Below, piece by piece: positions 1 through 6,600 of a DNA stretch of 9,638 nt. This stretch comes from an uncultured Aeromonadales bacterium. Lineage in GTDB: Bacteria; Pseudomonadota; Gammaproteobacteria; Enterobacterales; Succinivibrionaceae. The notes under the pieces were generated by a model. That model was given only the letters and a program-made list of their open reading frames with translations, had not been told where the DNA came from and did no database searches. Both the position numbers and the translations under genes were made by a program. Positions within the stretch are counted from its first letter, which is position 1, and each line of letters opens with the position of its first letter. Location of the stretch: positions 1 to 9,638 of the forward strand of contig CADBNP010000178.1 in the NCBI GenBank assembly GCA_902796095.1. Direction: 5' to 3'.

Positions 1-693
1 ATACCGCAGATTGTTTCGGGCATCGATGATAAGATACCCGAGTCCCGACTGGGCTCCCACCATTTCTCCGCACACCAGAAAAACCCAGGCGGTCCCCAGC
101 GCCAGGTGAATGCCTGACGTAATCTGAGGAAACGCCGCAGGGAAAATCACCTTCCAGAAAATCTCCACCGGTCCGACGCCGAAGCTTGCCGACACTCTGA
201 AATAGATATTGGGAATATTCCGCACTCCCGCCACCGTAGACAGAAATACAGGAAAAAAACCGGCAAGGAAGATGATAACAATGGCCGGGACATCACCTAT
301 GCCGAAGGCCAGCACAATAAAAGGCATCCACGCTATGGGAGAAATAGGTCTCAGGATCTGAAGAACCGGGTTCACCAGCCTGAACATCCAGTCAATCCAG
401 CCGAATACAAGTCCCAGAACCACAGCCGTCAGTACAGATACAAAGAATCCCACTGCAAATCTGTACATGCTGCTGGCGATATGATCCGCCAGGGTTCCGT
501 CATTCAGAATTTCAAGAAACGCATTCCATGTCTGAAGAGGTGAAGGAAAAAGTGCGGAATTTACACCGGTGCACACAACAATCAGCTGCCAGAACAGCAG
601 AAGAAGCAGAACAGATCCCGTATTGAAGGCCCATGCTCTGCCCTGCCTTCCGGCAAATCTTCTGGCTTTGCCAGCGATACTCCTAGCGGACAT
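1..693 (-). CDS. ABC transporter permease, SsuC/TauC/NrtB type (C-terminus beyond window)
   Basis: Inner-membrane permease of a nitrate/sulfonate/taurine-type importer; 231 codons are visible and the C-terminus lies beyond base 1. A basic N-terminus (residues 1-20) is followed by hydrophobic segments near 25-42, 73-97, 121-155 and 192-212. The cytoplasmic EAA loop that contacts the ATPase lies at about 168-190 (ASFGVGPVEIFWKVIFPAA). The family-typical GLGYLIIDARNNLR block follows at 217-230. The ATG overlaps the end of the binding-protein gene by 11 nt (stop TAG at 683-685), with a GAGG about 12 nt upstream, so translation is probably coupled. It is the third transporter-related gene behind cooS, and the ATP-binding subunit should follow beyond the left edge. 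Family assignment is secure; the substrate cannot be read from the sequence. Confidence 0.93.
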   Translation of the reverse strand, partial: MSARSIAGKARRFAGRQGRAWAFNTGSVLLLLLFWQLIVVCTGVNSALFPSPLQTWNAFLEILNDGTLADHIASSMYRFAVGFFVSVLTAVVLGLVFGWIDWMFRLVNPVLQILRPISPIAWMPFIVLAFGIGDVPAIVIIFLAGFFPVFLSTVAGVRNIPNIYFRVSASFGVGPVEIFWKVIFPAAFPQITSGIHLALGTAWVFLVCGEMVGAQSGLGYLIIDARNNLRY

Positions 694-1738
694 TTACTAC
701 TATATCCTCATAAAGCGGCGGATTTTCGGACAGACCGTATTTAACCGCCTTGTCTCTCAGAATATCATACTGCTCCCTGGATATTTCAGGATTGCCGAAG
801 GAGATCCACTGAAGAGACAGATCCAGAACATTGCCAGGAACATTCAGATATCTGGCGGCAACTTCCGAAGCGTGACTGTGATCTTTATCAAGACTGTCAC
901 CGGAAACCCCTATCGCTTCGATCAGTCTGGCAGCAATTTCCGGATTTTCCTTAACGAACCTGCCGCTCAGGGCAAAACCGCAGCACACGGAGTCCGGCCA
1001 GAGGTCCTTTGACTGGTAGAGCACCTTGCCGAGATTCAGAGTCACCGCCCTGGCACCAAAGGGTTCGGCGACACAGTATCCGGCAATCTGACCTGAAGCA
1101 AGTGCCGAAGGCATTTCCGGAGGAGCCATTTCTATCACATTGACGTCGGCAACAGTAAGATTCTCCCTTGCCAGTGCATCATTCAGCAGAAGATAGTGGG
1201 TGGACTGGCGATGAGGAATGGCAACAGTTTTTCCCTTCAGATCAGCCATCGAGCTGTAGCTGCTGCCGATAATCATTACATTGCCGTCATGATGTGCCAG
1301 AGAAGCCAGGTGCACATCAATACCCTGCTCCCTGGCCTTCATAATCAGTTCAACAAGAGCAACTGCTCCATCCACCTTCCCGGCATTCAGAGCGTCGATA
1401 AGTTCAGTCCAGGATCCGAAACGGACAAGTTCCACTGAAAAGCCCAGATCCCTCTGTTTTGACGCCTCGGCAAGTTCAAATCCCGCAAGAGCATGAGTTA
1501 TGGGCAGGTAGGCGATTTTAACAACCTTCCGTGTCGCCGGCTCCGTTGCCTTCTCTGCAGATGCGGCACCGTCCGCCCGTTCTGAAACAGCTCCCGGGCT
1601 GTTCTGAACATTCCCGGTCTGTCCCGACTCCCCGTCTCCCCTGCTCTGATCACCGCATCCTGCTGCCAGCACAAAAGCGGAAAGAGCAACAGCCAGCAGG
1701 GATTTTCTTAACACACTTATTTCTCTGATTTTTATCAT
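683..1738 (-). CDS. Lipoprotein solute-binding protein of NMT1/SsuA/NrtA-type ABC importer
   Basis: Substrate-binding protein (351 aa), expected to be lipid-anchored and to feed the adjacent permease. The signal peptide has a basic start, a hydrophobic core at 14-27 and a lipobox ending LAAGC, with Cys28 as the lipidated residue. Residues 29-70 are a Gly/Ser/Ala/Glu-rich tether. The periplasmic-binding fold follows, with VKIAYLPITHALAGF at 73-87, DLKGKTVAIPHRQSTHYLL at 166-184 and GYCVAEPFGARAV at 220-232. A WPDSVCC motif with adjacent cysteines is at 247-253. The ATG is preceded by AGGTGG at a usual distance. The gene lies 59 nt downstream of the cooS-like gene on the same strand with no terminator seen between them, so they probably form one operon. 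The ligand is unknown; members of this family bind nitrate, sulfonates, bicarbonate or thiamin precursors. Confidence 0.9.
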   Translation of the reverse strand: MIKIREISVLRKSLLAVALSAFVLAAGCGDQSRGDGESGQTGNVQNSPGAVSERADGAASAEKATEPATRKVVKIAYLPITHALAGFELAEASKQRDLGFSVELVRFGSWTELIDALNAGKVDGAVALVELIMKAREQGIDVHLASLAHHDGNVMIIGSSYSSMADLKGKTVAIPHRQSTHYLLLNDALARENLTVADVNVIEMAPPEMPSALASGQIAGYCVAEPFGARAVTLNLGKVLYQSKDLWPDSVCCGFALSGRFVKENPEIAARLIEAIGVSGDSLDKDHSHASEVAARYLNVPGNVLDLSLQWISFGNPEISREQYDILRDKAVKYGLSENPPLYEDIVVNVR

Positions 1739-1797
1739 TTTATTTCCACCTGATTACATCTGAAGATCACCTTACAGTTTCCTTGACGCCTCCACTC

Positions 1798-4050
1798 TCA
1801 GCACTGTTCGGCCGCCGGCTCTTTTACTTTTCCGACTCTCGGATCAACAATATGATCCGGTACGCACCATCCCATGGCTCTTCTTTTCACAATCATGTCA
1901 TCCACAATCTTCTTTCCCACAAGGAAAGGATCCGTGTTCACGTACATGACCGACTTCAGAGTCTCTCTGGTTCCCTCCTTCAGAAATTCAATTACATTCT
2001 TCGATCCGTGGATCTGAGCCTCAACGCAGTGATATGAATTCACACCCATCAGTCTGAAGCCGAGAGCCGCGTCTATGCCCTTCTCATTGCTCCACTCAGG
2101 CGAAGCAAATCCGTAAGGCATTTCATAAATGAAGCGTTCCGCAGCCTGAGCTATGCCTCCGAAAATACCGGAGGAGCGGGTATTGTCGATGCATTCACCC
2201 ACATGCCATACCGGAGGAAGATCCGGCTCCAGGAATTTACGGAGCTTCTCTCCCGCCAGACTGCTGCCGCTCTTTGCACAGTAGCCGAGTTTCATCAGCG
2301 GGAAGGATGCGCAGCCGTTGGAGAGGATCAGAACGTTGTTCTGCAGCAGAACATCCGCAACATCAACAATGGCCCTTTCATAAACCACCTTGGTGTTGTT
2401 GCATCCCACCATATTGACTATGCCCAAAATCTGTCCGCTTCTGAGAGCCTCAAGAAGAGGAGCAAAACTGCCAAAGCGTCTGCATACATACTCGACCGAA
2501 AAGCCCACCTCTGCCTCCACCTCGTAAGGCGGTATGAAGACAGGAATGCCTCTGCGCTGCTCAAAGCTTTCTATTGCACGAAGAACTATGCGATCAGCAA
2601 GTCTGCGGGCATCTCCCACATTGCTGTGGTGATGATCAAACTCAAAACGCTCGGCCCCCGGCAGACGGGCACTTTCAGATGTGGTAACCACGGTAGTTTT
2701 AAAGCACCGGGCCACATCCATAATGGCGGGATAAACATCCTGCACATCGGCCACCCAAAGATCAAGAGCTCCGGTACCGAGAACCAGCTCTGCCGACACC
2801 GCATTGGAAAGGGGTATGACGCCCCCGTAGCGGTACATTGCCGCAAGACCGGAACAGCATATTCCGTAGAATCTGATCCCGAGGGCACCCTTTTCCCTGG
2901 CAAGATTAACCATGGCTTCAGACTGTCCTGATGCAACAATCTGACTTACAAGGAGAGGCAGATGCCCGTGAACCGCTATATTCACATATCCCTTTTTAAG
3001 AGCGCCAAGATTGACCATGGAGGTGACCCTGTCACCGACACCGAACAGACAGTCGGTTGCAATATTGGTAGCTACAACTCCGGTAAAGGTAAAAGCCAGA
3101 CCGCAGCGAAGGAACTGCTGCAGGATCGATCGCCAGTCTCCGTCTATGCCGCATCCTGATTTATGATAGGCCTCAAAAACCTCGTGATAGGCACTGACGG
3201 GGATAATATCCATATCCTTCCATACCTGACGCCGCTCGGCAGGGGCAAGTGCCTGAATGGTGCGGTATTCATCAGGATCAGCTCTTGAAAGATCCTCAAG
3301 CAGCACATTCGCCAGTTCCTCGGCCACCTGATTGACAGATCGGTTTTCCACCTCAATTCCAAAAGCCCGGGCAACAGCCATTACCTTGCTGGCTCCGATA
3401 ATCGGAATATCAAGTTTGCCCTGAGCCGCCCACTTGAGATTAAGAACAACCTCTCTTGCGTGCATTCCGTGCTGAGCAGCCCCGGCGGCACCGGAACGAA
3501 GCAGGTTGCGGCTTACAATAAGATCCGCATCGGCACCGCATACTCCTCTTGAAGCCTTCGGAGTGATGCGGCACGGTCCCATGTTGCAGATTTTGCAGCA
3601 GATTCCGGCCATTCCGAAATTGCACTGGGGCTTCTGACGATCAAAACGGTCAAATGCCGTGTCGATACCAAGCATTTCGGAACGAAGGATCATTTCTCTC
3701 ACAGCAGGATCCGGCGTACCGTCTATGACATCCTGCTTTGACGGAAATGTCTTGCGGTACTCTCCGACTGCCCTGGTGTAATCTTTGATAAATGCGGCAT
3801 CACTGTCATCAGTGCCGTCAGCGCCATGCTCGCCCTTCAGGATCACAACAGGTACGCCGTGCTCGTCAAAGCCGATAATATTGCGGTGAGTATGGATATG
3901 GGCAGGATTTTCGTCATGATGATGGTGGTGACCGTCATGATCATGATGATGTCCGACTGAAACGCCCGGCACCGCTGAAACCTTCTCAAACGGTTCTCTT
4001 CCTGCTATACCCGTTATTTTTATACGATCATCTTTATCTGCTGTTGACAT
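1798..4050 (-). CDS. cooS: CooS-family (anaerobic CO dehydrogenase-like) protein with His-rich N-terminal extension and Cys-to-Asp change at a C-cluster ligand
   Basis: Homologue of the catalytic subunit of Ni,Fe CO dehydrogenase (CO + H2O to CO2 + 2 e- + 2 H+), cytoplasmic and normally a homodimer. I start it at the ATG at 4050 (750 aa), which has GGAG 8 nt upstream; a longer frame begins at 4134. From 4050, the D/B-cluster cysteines are C143, C151, C152, C155, C160 and C171, all conserved. C-cluster ligands by alignment with CODH-II as I remember it: AVHGH (about 359-363, His261), GICCSG (C398/C399, Cys295), VGCNN (C550, Cys446), SNGC (C580, Cys476) and GEC (C620, Cys526) are present. Cys333 is replaced by Asp438 (DVQDVYP; codon at 2737-2739). 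The catalytic-lysine equivalent (NEK, K657) remains. Typical CooS proteins are about 630-640 aa; the extra length is a roughly 100-residue N-terminal extension with 12 His at 34-55. Because one canonical cysteine is missing, CO dehydrogenase activity should not be assumed. Confidence 0.93.
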   Translation of the reverse strand: MSTADKDDRIKITGIAGREPFEKVSAVPGVSVGHHHDHDGHHHHHDENPAHIHTHRNIIGFDEHGVPVVILKGEHGADGTDDSDAAFIKDYTRAVGEYRKTFPSKQDVIDGTPDPAVREMILRSEMLGIDTAFDRFDRQKPQCNFGMAGICCKICNMGPCRITPKASRGVCGADADLIVSRNLLRSGAAGAAQHGMHAREVVLNLKWAAQGKLDIPIIGASKVMAVARAFGIEVENRSVNQVAEELANVLLEDLSRADPDEYRTIQALAPAERRQVWKDMDIIPVSAYHEVFEAYHKSGCGIDGDWRSILQQFLRCGLAFTFTGVVATNIATDCLFGVGDRVTSMVNLGALKKGYVNIAVHGHLPLLVSQIVASGQSEAMVNLAREKGALGIRFYGICCSGLAAMYRYGGVIPLSNAVSAELVLGTGALDLWVADVQDVYPAIMDVARCFKTTVVTTSESARLPGAERFEFDHHHSNVGDARRLADRIVLRAIESFEQRRGIPVFIPPYEVEAEVGFSVEYVCRRFGSFAPLLEALRSGQILGIVNMVGCNNTKVVYERAIVDVADVLLQNNVLILSNGCASFPLMKLGYCAKSGSSLAGEKLRKFLEPDLPPVWHVGECIDNTRSSGIFGGIAQAAERFIYEMPYGFASPEWSNEKGIDAALGFRLMGVNSYHCVEAQIHGSKNVIEFLKEGTRETLKSVMYVNTDPFLVGKKIVDDMIVKRRAMGWCVPDHIVDPRVGKVKEPAAEQC
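3886..3951 (-). other. Histidine-rich metal-binding-like segment in CooS N-terminal extension
   Basis: Residues 34-55 of the CooS protein (numbered from the ATG at 4050) contain 12 histidines mixed with Asp and Gly, in runs HHH, HDH, HHHHH and HIHTH. Such stretches bind Ni or Zn in nickel-handling proteins such as CooJ, HypB and UreE. Here the stretch is part of the enzyme-family polypeptide itself, about 90 residues before the first cluster cysteine. The Ni-buffering role is inference. Confidence 0.85.
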
Positions 4051-4062
4051 GCAATAACTCCG

Positions 4063-4077
4063 AAAATACGGTATTTT
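4063..4077. promoter_or_regulatory. Perfect inverted repeat just upstream of the cooS ribosome binding site
   Basis: AAAATAC-G-GTATTTT is a perfect 7-bp inverted repeat. It directly abuts the GGAG ribosome binding site (4058-4061) of the cooS-like gene. It could be an operator or an RNA hairpin that affects ribosome access. It does not match the CooA or RcoM half-sites I know. A chance AT-rich palindrome is possible. Confidence 0.3.
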
Positions 4078-4171
4078 GTGTTGATTTAATGAATTTAAAC
4101 GACTATGCACTGTGCTGAATGCATAACCGGACAAATGCTGCAGTTGATGCAGAATGAAAGACAGATCCCGC

Positions 4172-4187
4172 CGGAATCAGTATTCCG
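4172..4187 (-). other. Hairpin in the 167-nt gap between the 97-aa membrane gene and cooS
   Basis: CGGAAT-CAGT-ATTCCG forms a perfect 6-bp stem with a 4-nt loop, about 30 nt after the stop of the 97-aa gene. No U-run follows on the minus strand, so it is not a classical terminator. It may be an RNA processing or stability element that sets different levels of the membrane proteins and CooS. Confidence 0.3.
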
Positions 4188-4217
4188 CACATTCTGGATA
4201 CTGTCGAAAAAGAAAAC

Positions 4218-4511
4218 TCATACCCCGGCTGATTTAAATGCTGTCAGCTTCAGACAGGATGCCCAGAAAACGACAGCGGCGGCAATCACGCACAGGCTCA
4301 GTTTGAAATCATCGATAATTTCAGCGACACCAGGTTTGAAGGCCTCAGCCCCCTCTTCCGCCACAGCTGCAGCAAGATCCACACTCCACATCAGCATGCT
4401 GCCGAAAAACATATAGCAAAGTAGTTCAAAATGATATCTGCGGGAACGATCTTTTACAAAGCCGAGAGTGCTCAGGACACAGCATACAAACATTGACAGA
4501 ACCAGGATCAT
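4218..4511 (-). CDS. Small three-helix membrane protein, family not recognised
   Basis: A 97-aa protein of unknown function. Three hydrophobic segments are visible at about 1-18, 30-49 and 71-88, joined by a basic loop (KDRSRR, 20-25) and an acidic one (AEEGAEAF, 51-58). No cofactor motif is recognisable; the cysteines at 10, 11, 32, 74 and 86 all lie in or near membrane segments. The start is well supported: GGAG is followed by AAAAGGC and the ATG at 4511. It sits 59 nt downstream of the 122-aa membrane gene and 167 nt upstream of cooS on the same strand. I infer that it works with its membrane neighbour and possibly with the CooS/ABC importer. Hydrophobic pattern, ribosome binding site and operon position make it a real gene; its role is open. 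Confidence 0.75.
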   Translation of the reverse strand: MILVLSMFVCCVLSTLGFVKDRSRRYHFELLCYMFFGSMLMWSVDLAAAVAEEGAEAFKPGVAEIIDDFKLSLCVIAAAVVFWASCLKLTAFKSAGV

Positions 4512-4570
4512 GCCTTTTCTCCAAAACAGAAAATGAACTTAATTCAAATACGCAGTCAACCGAAAGCCGG

Positions 4571-4939
4571 TTAAATGCCGTCACCCGATGAAACAGGAGC
4601 GCCGACGCAGGAGATAATCCTTTTCTCCGCAACAGCAAACACGGCATACGCAACCGTCACAAGAACCGCCATGGCAACGCCGACTGTAGCGAGCTCATGC
4701 AGCATAACCGCCGTATCCTCGGGACTCTTCATTGCCGTTATGAAGGGAGGAGAGAAAATCAGTTCACCATGCCACAGATGCTCTATGGCAAGAAGCAGAG
4801 AACCGCCGAAAAGCAGAAATGAAAGCCTTCGACAGTGAAAAGCCACCTTCCGTGCAGAAACTTCTCCTGATTTACCCAGCGCAAAGGATGAAACTATGAG
4901 CAGCGCAGCTTCTGCAGCAGGAACAAAAAAACAGCACAT
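4571..4939 (-). CDS. Small polytopic membrane protein with EHLWHGE motif, first gene of the CooS operon
   Basis: A 122-aa protein of unknown function and the first gene behind the divergent promoter. Hydrophobic segments lie at about 4-22, 40-56 and 83-104. The second ends in EHLWHGE (53-59) and is followed by SPPFITAM; two histidines plus acidic residues at a membrane boundary could bind a metal or heme, but this is inference. A second short hydrophilic stretch (KSPEDTAVMLHELATVGVA) leads into helix 3. The start at 4939 has an unusual all-G ribosome-binding stretch (seven G, 4 nt from the ATG); M1 is followed by CC. The 59-nt spacing to the 97-aa membrane gene and shared direction suggest the two are made together. 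Confidence 0.75.
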   Translation of the reverse strand: MCCFFVPAAEAALLIVSSFALGKSGEVSARKVAFHCRRLSFLLFGGSLLLAIEHLWHGELIFSPPFITAMKSPEDTAVMLHELATVGVAMAVLVTVAYAVFAVAEKRIISCVGAPVSSGDGI

Positions 4940-4985
4940 TTACCCCCCCGTAACGAATAACCAATTACCCAGTATGTATATAGGT

Positions 4986-5014
4986 ATTATAATTTATCGC
5001 TGCCGTTAATTCAA
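4986..5014 (-). promoter_or_regulatory. Sigma70-type promoter for the CooS operon
   Basis: Read on the minus strand, TTGAAT (5009-5014) and a perfect TATAAT (4986-4991) are separated by exactly 17 nt. The predicted start is near 4979, giving a leader of about 40 nt before the 122-aa gene. This is the best promoter match in the window. Confidence 0.65.
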
Positions 5015-5016
5015 CA

Positions 5017-5038
5017 AAATTTGTTATAAATCACATTT
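5017..5038. promoter_or_regulatory. CRP/FNR-family operator-like palindrome
   Basis: The 22 bases read AAATTTGTTAT followed by AAATCACATTT. They match the E. coli CRP consensus at 17 of 22 positions: half-site TCACA is perfect, the other is degenerate. The inner TTGTT-N4-ATCAC also matches 8 of 10 fixed FNR positions. The centre lies about 48 nt upstream of the predicted CooS-operon start. It overlaps a smaller palindrome AACAAA-A-TTTGTT at 5013-5025. CooA and FNR belong to this regulator family, so CO, redox or carbon control is possible, but the specific regulator is not shown. Confidence 0.45.
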
Positions 5039-5160
5039 ATCAGCAGGTAGGAGTCAAAAAACGGCTGCCACCTGTGCGGAAAACAGGAATTACAGATGCC
5101 CTATAACGTATTGATTTATCAGCAGAAGATTTTCATCAACAGCAAAGGATCAAACTTTCG

Positions 5161-5166
5161 TATAAT
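5161..5166 (+). promoter_or_regulatory. Possible -10 element for the DUF6273-AEC pair
   Basis: A perfect TATAAT lies 82 nt upstream of the DUF6273 start on the plus strand. No convincing -35 hexamer sits 16-18 nt upstream, so it is either a weak or activator-dependent promoter or a coincidence. Confidence 0.3.
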
Positions 5167-5247
5167 GATGACAAAGGTAATGATGCTGATGCACCTGACA
5201 GGAAGATCAGCAGAAATATTGTTTCAGACGCAAGGGAGTGCAGTTTC

Positions 5248-6588
5248 ATGAATTTAAAAATATCAGCAGAAACAAAATTCAGAATTATCACCATATCAGC
5301 CGCGCTTATGGCATATCCGGCATGCGCATCCGCCGCCTCACCGTATCAGATCGGTGATTTTGTCGAATTCACCTCATTTCCGCAGGATTCAAATGCCGAT
5401 AAATCAGTTTCTATACCTCTTGAATGGCAGATACTAGAAATTGATCAGGAGAACCACAAAATGCTCCTGCTCTCCCGCTACGGAATAAAGGCATCCTCCT
5501 ACTGCGCACCAGCTGCCGGCATCGACTACGCAGAAAGCTGCAGCTACGAATACAGCAGTGCAGTCTCCTCTCTGAACGGTCTTGAGGACGGCGAGAGTCT
5601 GGTAAATTACCTCCCGGACGGAGACGCGGAGAACAGCGGCGCCGTTCCTTTCATGGATGACACCTTCTTCCTGCTGAGCGCGGCGGAGGCTGAAAAATAT
5701 CTAAAAAATGCCGGTGACAGAATTCTCTATCCGACGCCTGAAATGTCCAAATCCGGAAGTAAAGCAGATCTTACAGATCAGGGATACGGCTGGTGGTGGC
5801 TCAGAAGCGACAAGGAAAGTGATCACGCGCCGTTTGTTGATTTCAACGGAAAAATCCATAATGAGGGAACCTGTGTATTCCACGGCGGCGGACTGCTCAG
5901 ACCGGCAGTCTGGATTGATACGGAAAAGTTCAGAGGAAAGGTTATCAAAAAGCCCTATACGTTAAAATTCGGCCAGTACCGTCAGAATGACACAGGAACC
6001 CAGGTCGATCCTATTGAGTGGATTGTGGTATCAGAAGATGCAAAAGGAAACAGACTGCTTGTAAGCAGATACGGACTTGACTACCATCCGTTCTTCTCAG
6101 GAACCGAGGAGGAGGAATACAACGCATGGAAATGGAGCAGTTCAGCCATGCGTCAGTTCCTGAACGGCCAGTTCCTCAACACGGCATTCAGCAGCAAAGA
6201 AAGAAAATTCATAGTTGAATCACAAATCAGATCCAACGAATTTATTTTCGGCGATGACCAGGAGGGTCAGAGCAGCGACAGGATATTCCTTCTAAGCGGA
6301 AAGGATGTCGCAAAGTACCTTGTGGACTACAGCTACAGAAATGCGGAGGCGACGCCTTTTGCCGCATCAAAAATAAAAAAGGCGCACCCGGATTATGACG
6401 GGGAGACGATAAATGCAAAGAAAAAAACCTGGGTTCTCAGAGAGCGCAGCAACGCCATGGAATGCTACGACGGATGCACGCAGATGAGGATCGTTGAAAA
6501 CGGTCACATGTCAGAAAACGGACCGGGGGCCGCTGACAGTTTTGTTGTAAGACCGGCCATGTGGGTATCACCCGGCTTTGACAAATAG
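5248..6588 (+). CDS. Secreted protein with two tandem DUF6273 domains
   Basis: A 446-aa exported protein of unknown function. Residues 1-29 form a Sec signal peptide (basic start, hydrophobic 13-24, likely cleavage after ACASA). Two repeats of the same domain follow. Repeat 1 has PLEWQILEID (57-66), LLLSRYGI (73-80), FFLLSAAEAEKY (140-151), WWWLRS (182-187) and RPAVWI (218-223). Repeat 2 has PIEWIVVSED (255-264), LLVSRYGL (270-277), MRQFLNGQFLNTAF (301-314), IFLLSGKDVAKYL (346-358) and RPAMWV (435-440). This order of motifs is that of DUF6273, common in surface or secreted proteins of gut anaerobes; its biochemistry is unknown to me. Repeat 1 lacks a clear version of the RQFLNGQFLNTAF block, so it is more diverged. 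The ribosome binding site is AGGGAG. The next gene follows after 12 nt. Confidence 0.88.
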   Translation: MNLKISAETKFRIITISAALMAYPACASAASPYQIGDFVEFTSFPQDSNADKSVSIPLEWQILEIDQENHKMLLLSRYGIKASSYCAPAAGIDYAESCSYEYSSAVSSLNGLEDGESLVNYLPDGDAENSGAVPFMDDTFFLLSAAEAEKYLKNAGDRILYPTPEMSKSGSKADLTDQGYGWWWLRSDKESDHAPFVDFNGKIHNEGTCVFHGGGLLRPAVWIDTEKFRGKVIKKPYTLKFGQYRQNDTGTQVDPIEWIVVSEDAKGNRLLVSRYGLDYHPFFSGTEEEEYNAWKWSSSAMRQFLNGQFLNTAFSSKERKFIVESQIRSNEFIFGDDQEGQSSDRIFLLSGKDVAKYLVDYSYRNAEATPFAASKIKKAHPDYDGETINAKKKTWVLRERSNAMECYDGCTQMRIVENGHMSENGPGAADSFVVRPAMWVSPGFDK

Positions 6589-6600
6589 GATCGAACAGAA

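Larger units (their letters stand above)
4940..5247. other. 308-base divergent intergenic regulatory region
   Basis: This AT-rich gap separates the minus-strand CooS operon from the plus-strand DUF6273 gene. It holds a minus-strand promoter, an overlapping CRP/FNR-like operator, a TATAAT for the plus strand and a 12-bp direct repeat (ATTTATCAGCAG at 5035-5046 and 5114-5125). It also has a weak 5-bp hairpin (CCTGT/ACAGG, 5071-5087) and a short in-frame run of ATG codons before 5248. No convincing larger gene lies in it. Confidence 0.7.

Noticed and set aside
569..1012. Plus-strand open frame of 147 codons across the permease/binding-protein junction
   Set aside because: Both minus-strand genes here are clear family members with a normal coupled overlap; the antisense product has no recognisable motif.
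2203..2931. Long plus-strand open frame (242 codons) inside cooS
   Set aside because: It is fully antisense to strongly conserved CooS motifs, has no ribosome binding site, and its product resembles no family; it is a shadow of the coding strand.
4051..4134. Longer cooS start at 4134, adding 28 residues
   Set aside because: No ribosome binding site precedes it, the added residues are unlike CooS proteins, and the ATG at 4050 has a good GGAG.
5035..5125. 12-bp direct repeat ATTTATCAGCAG (5035-5046 and 5114-5125)
   Set aside because: Only two copies, with no target-site or array structure; shorter versions (TCAGCAG) recur nearby, so it looks like local composition rather than a CRISPR or attachment site.
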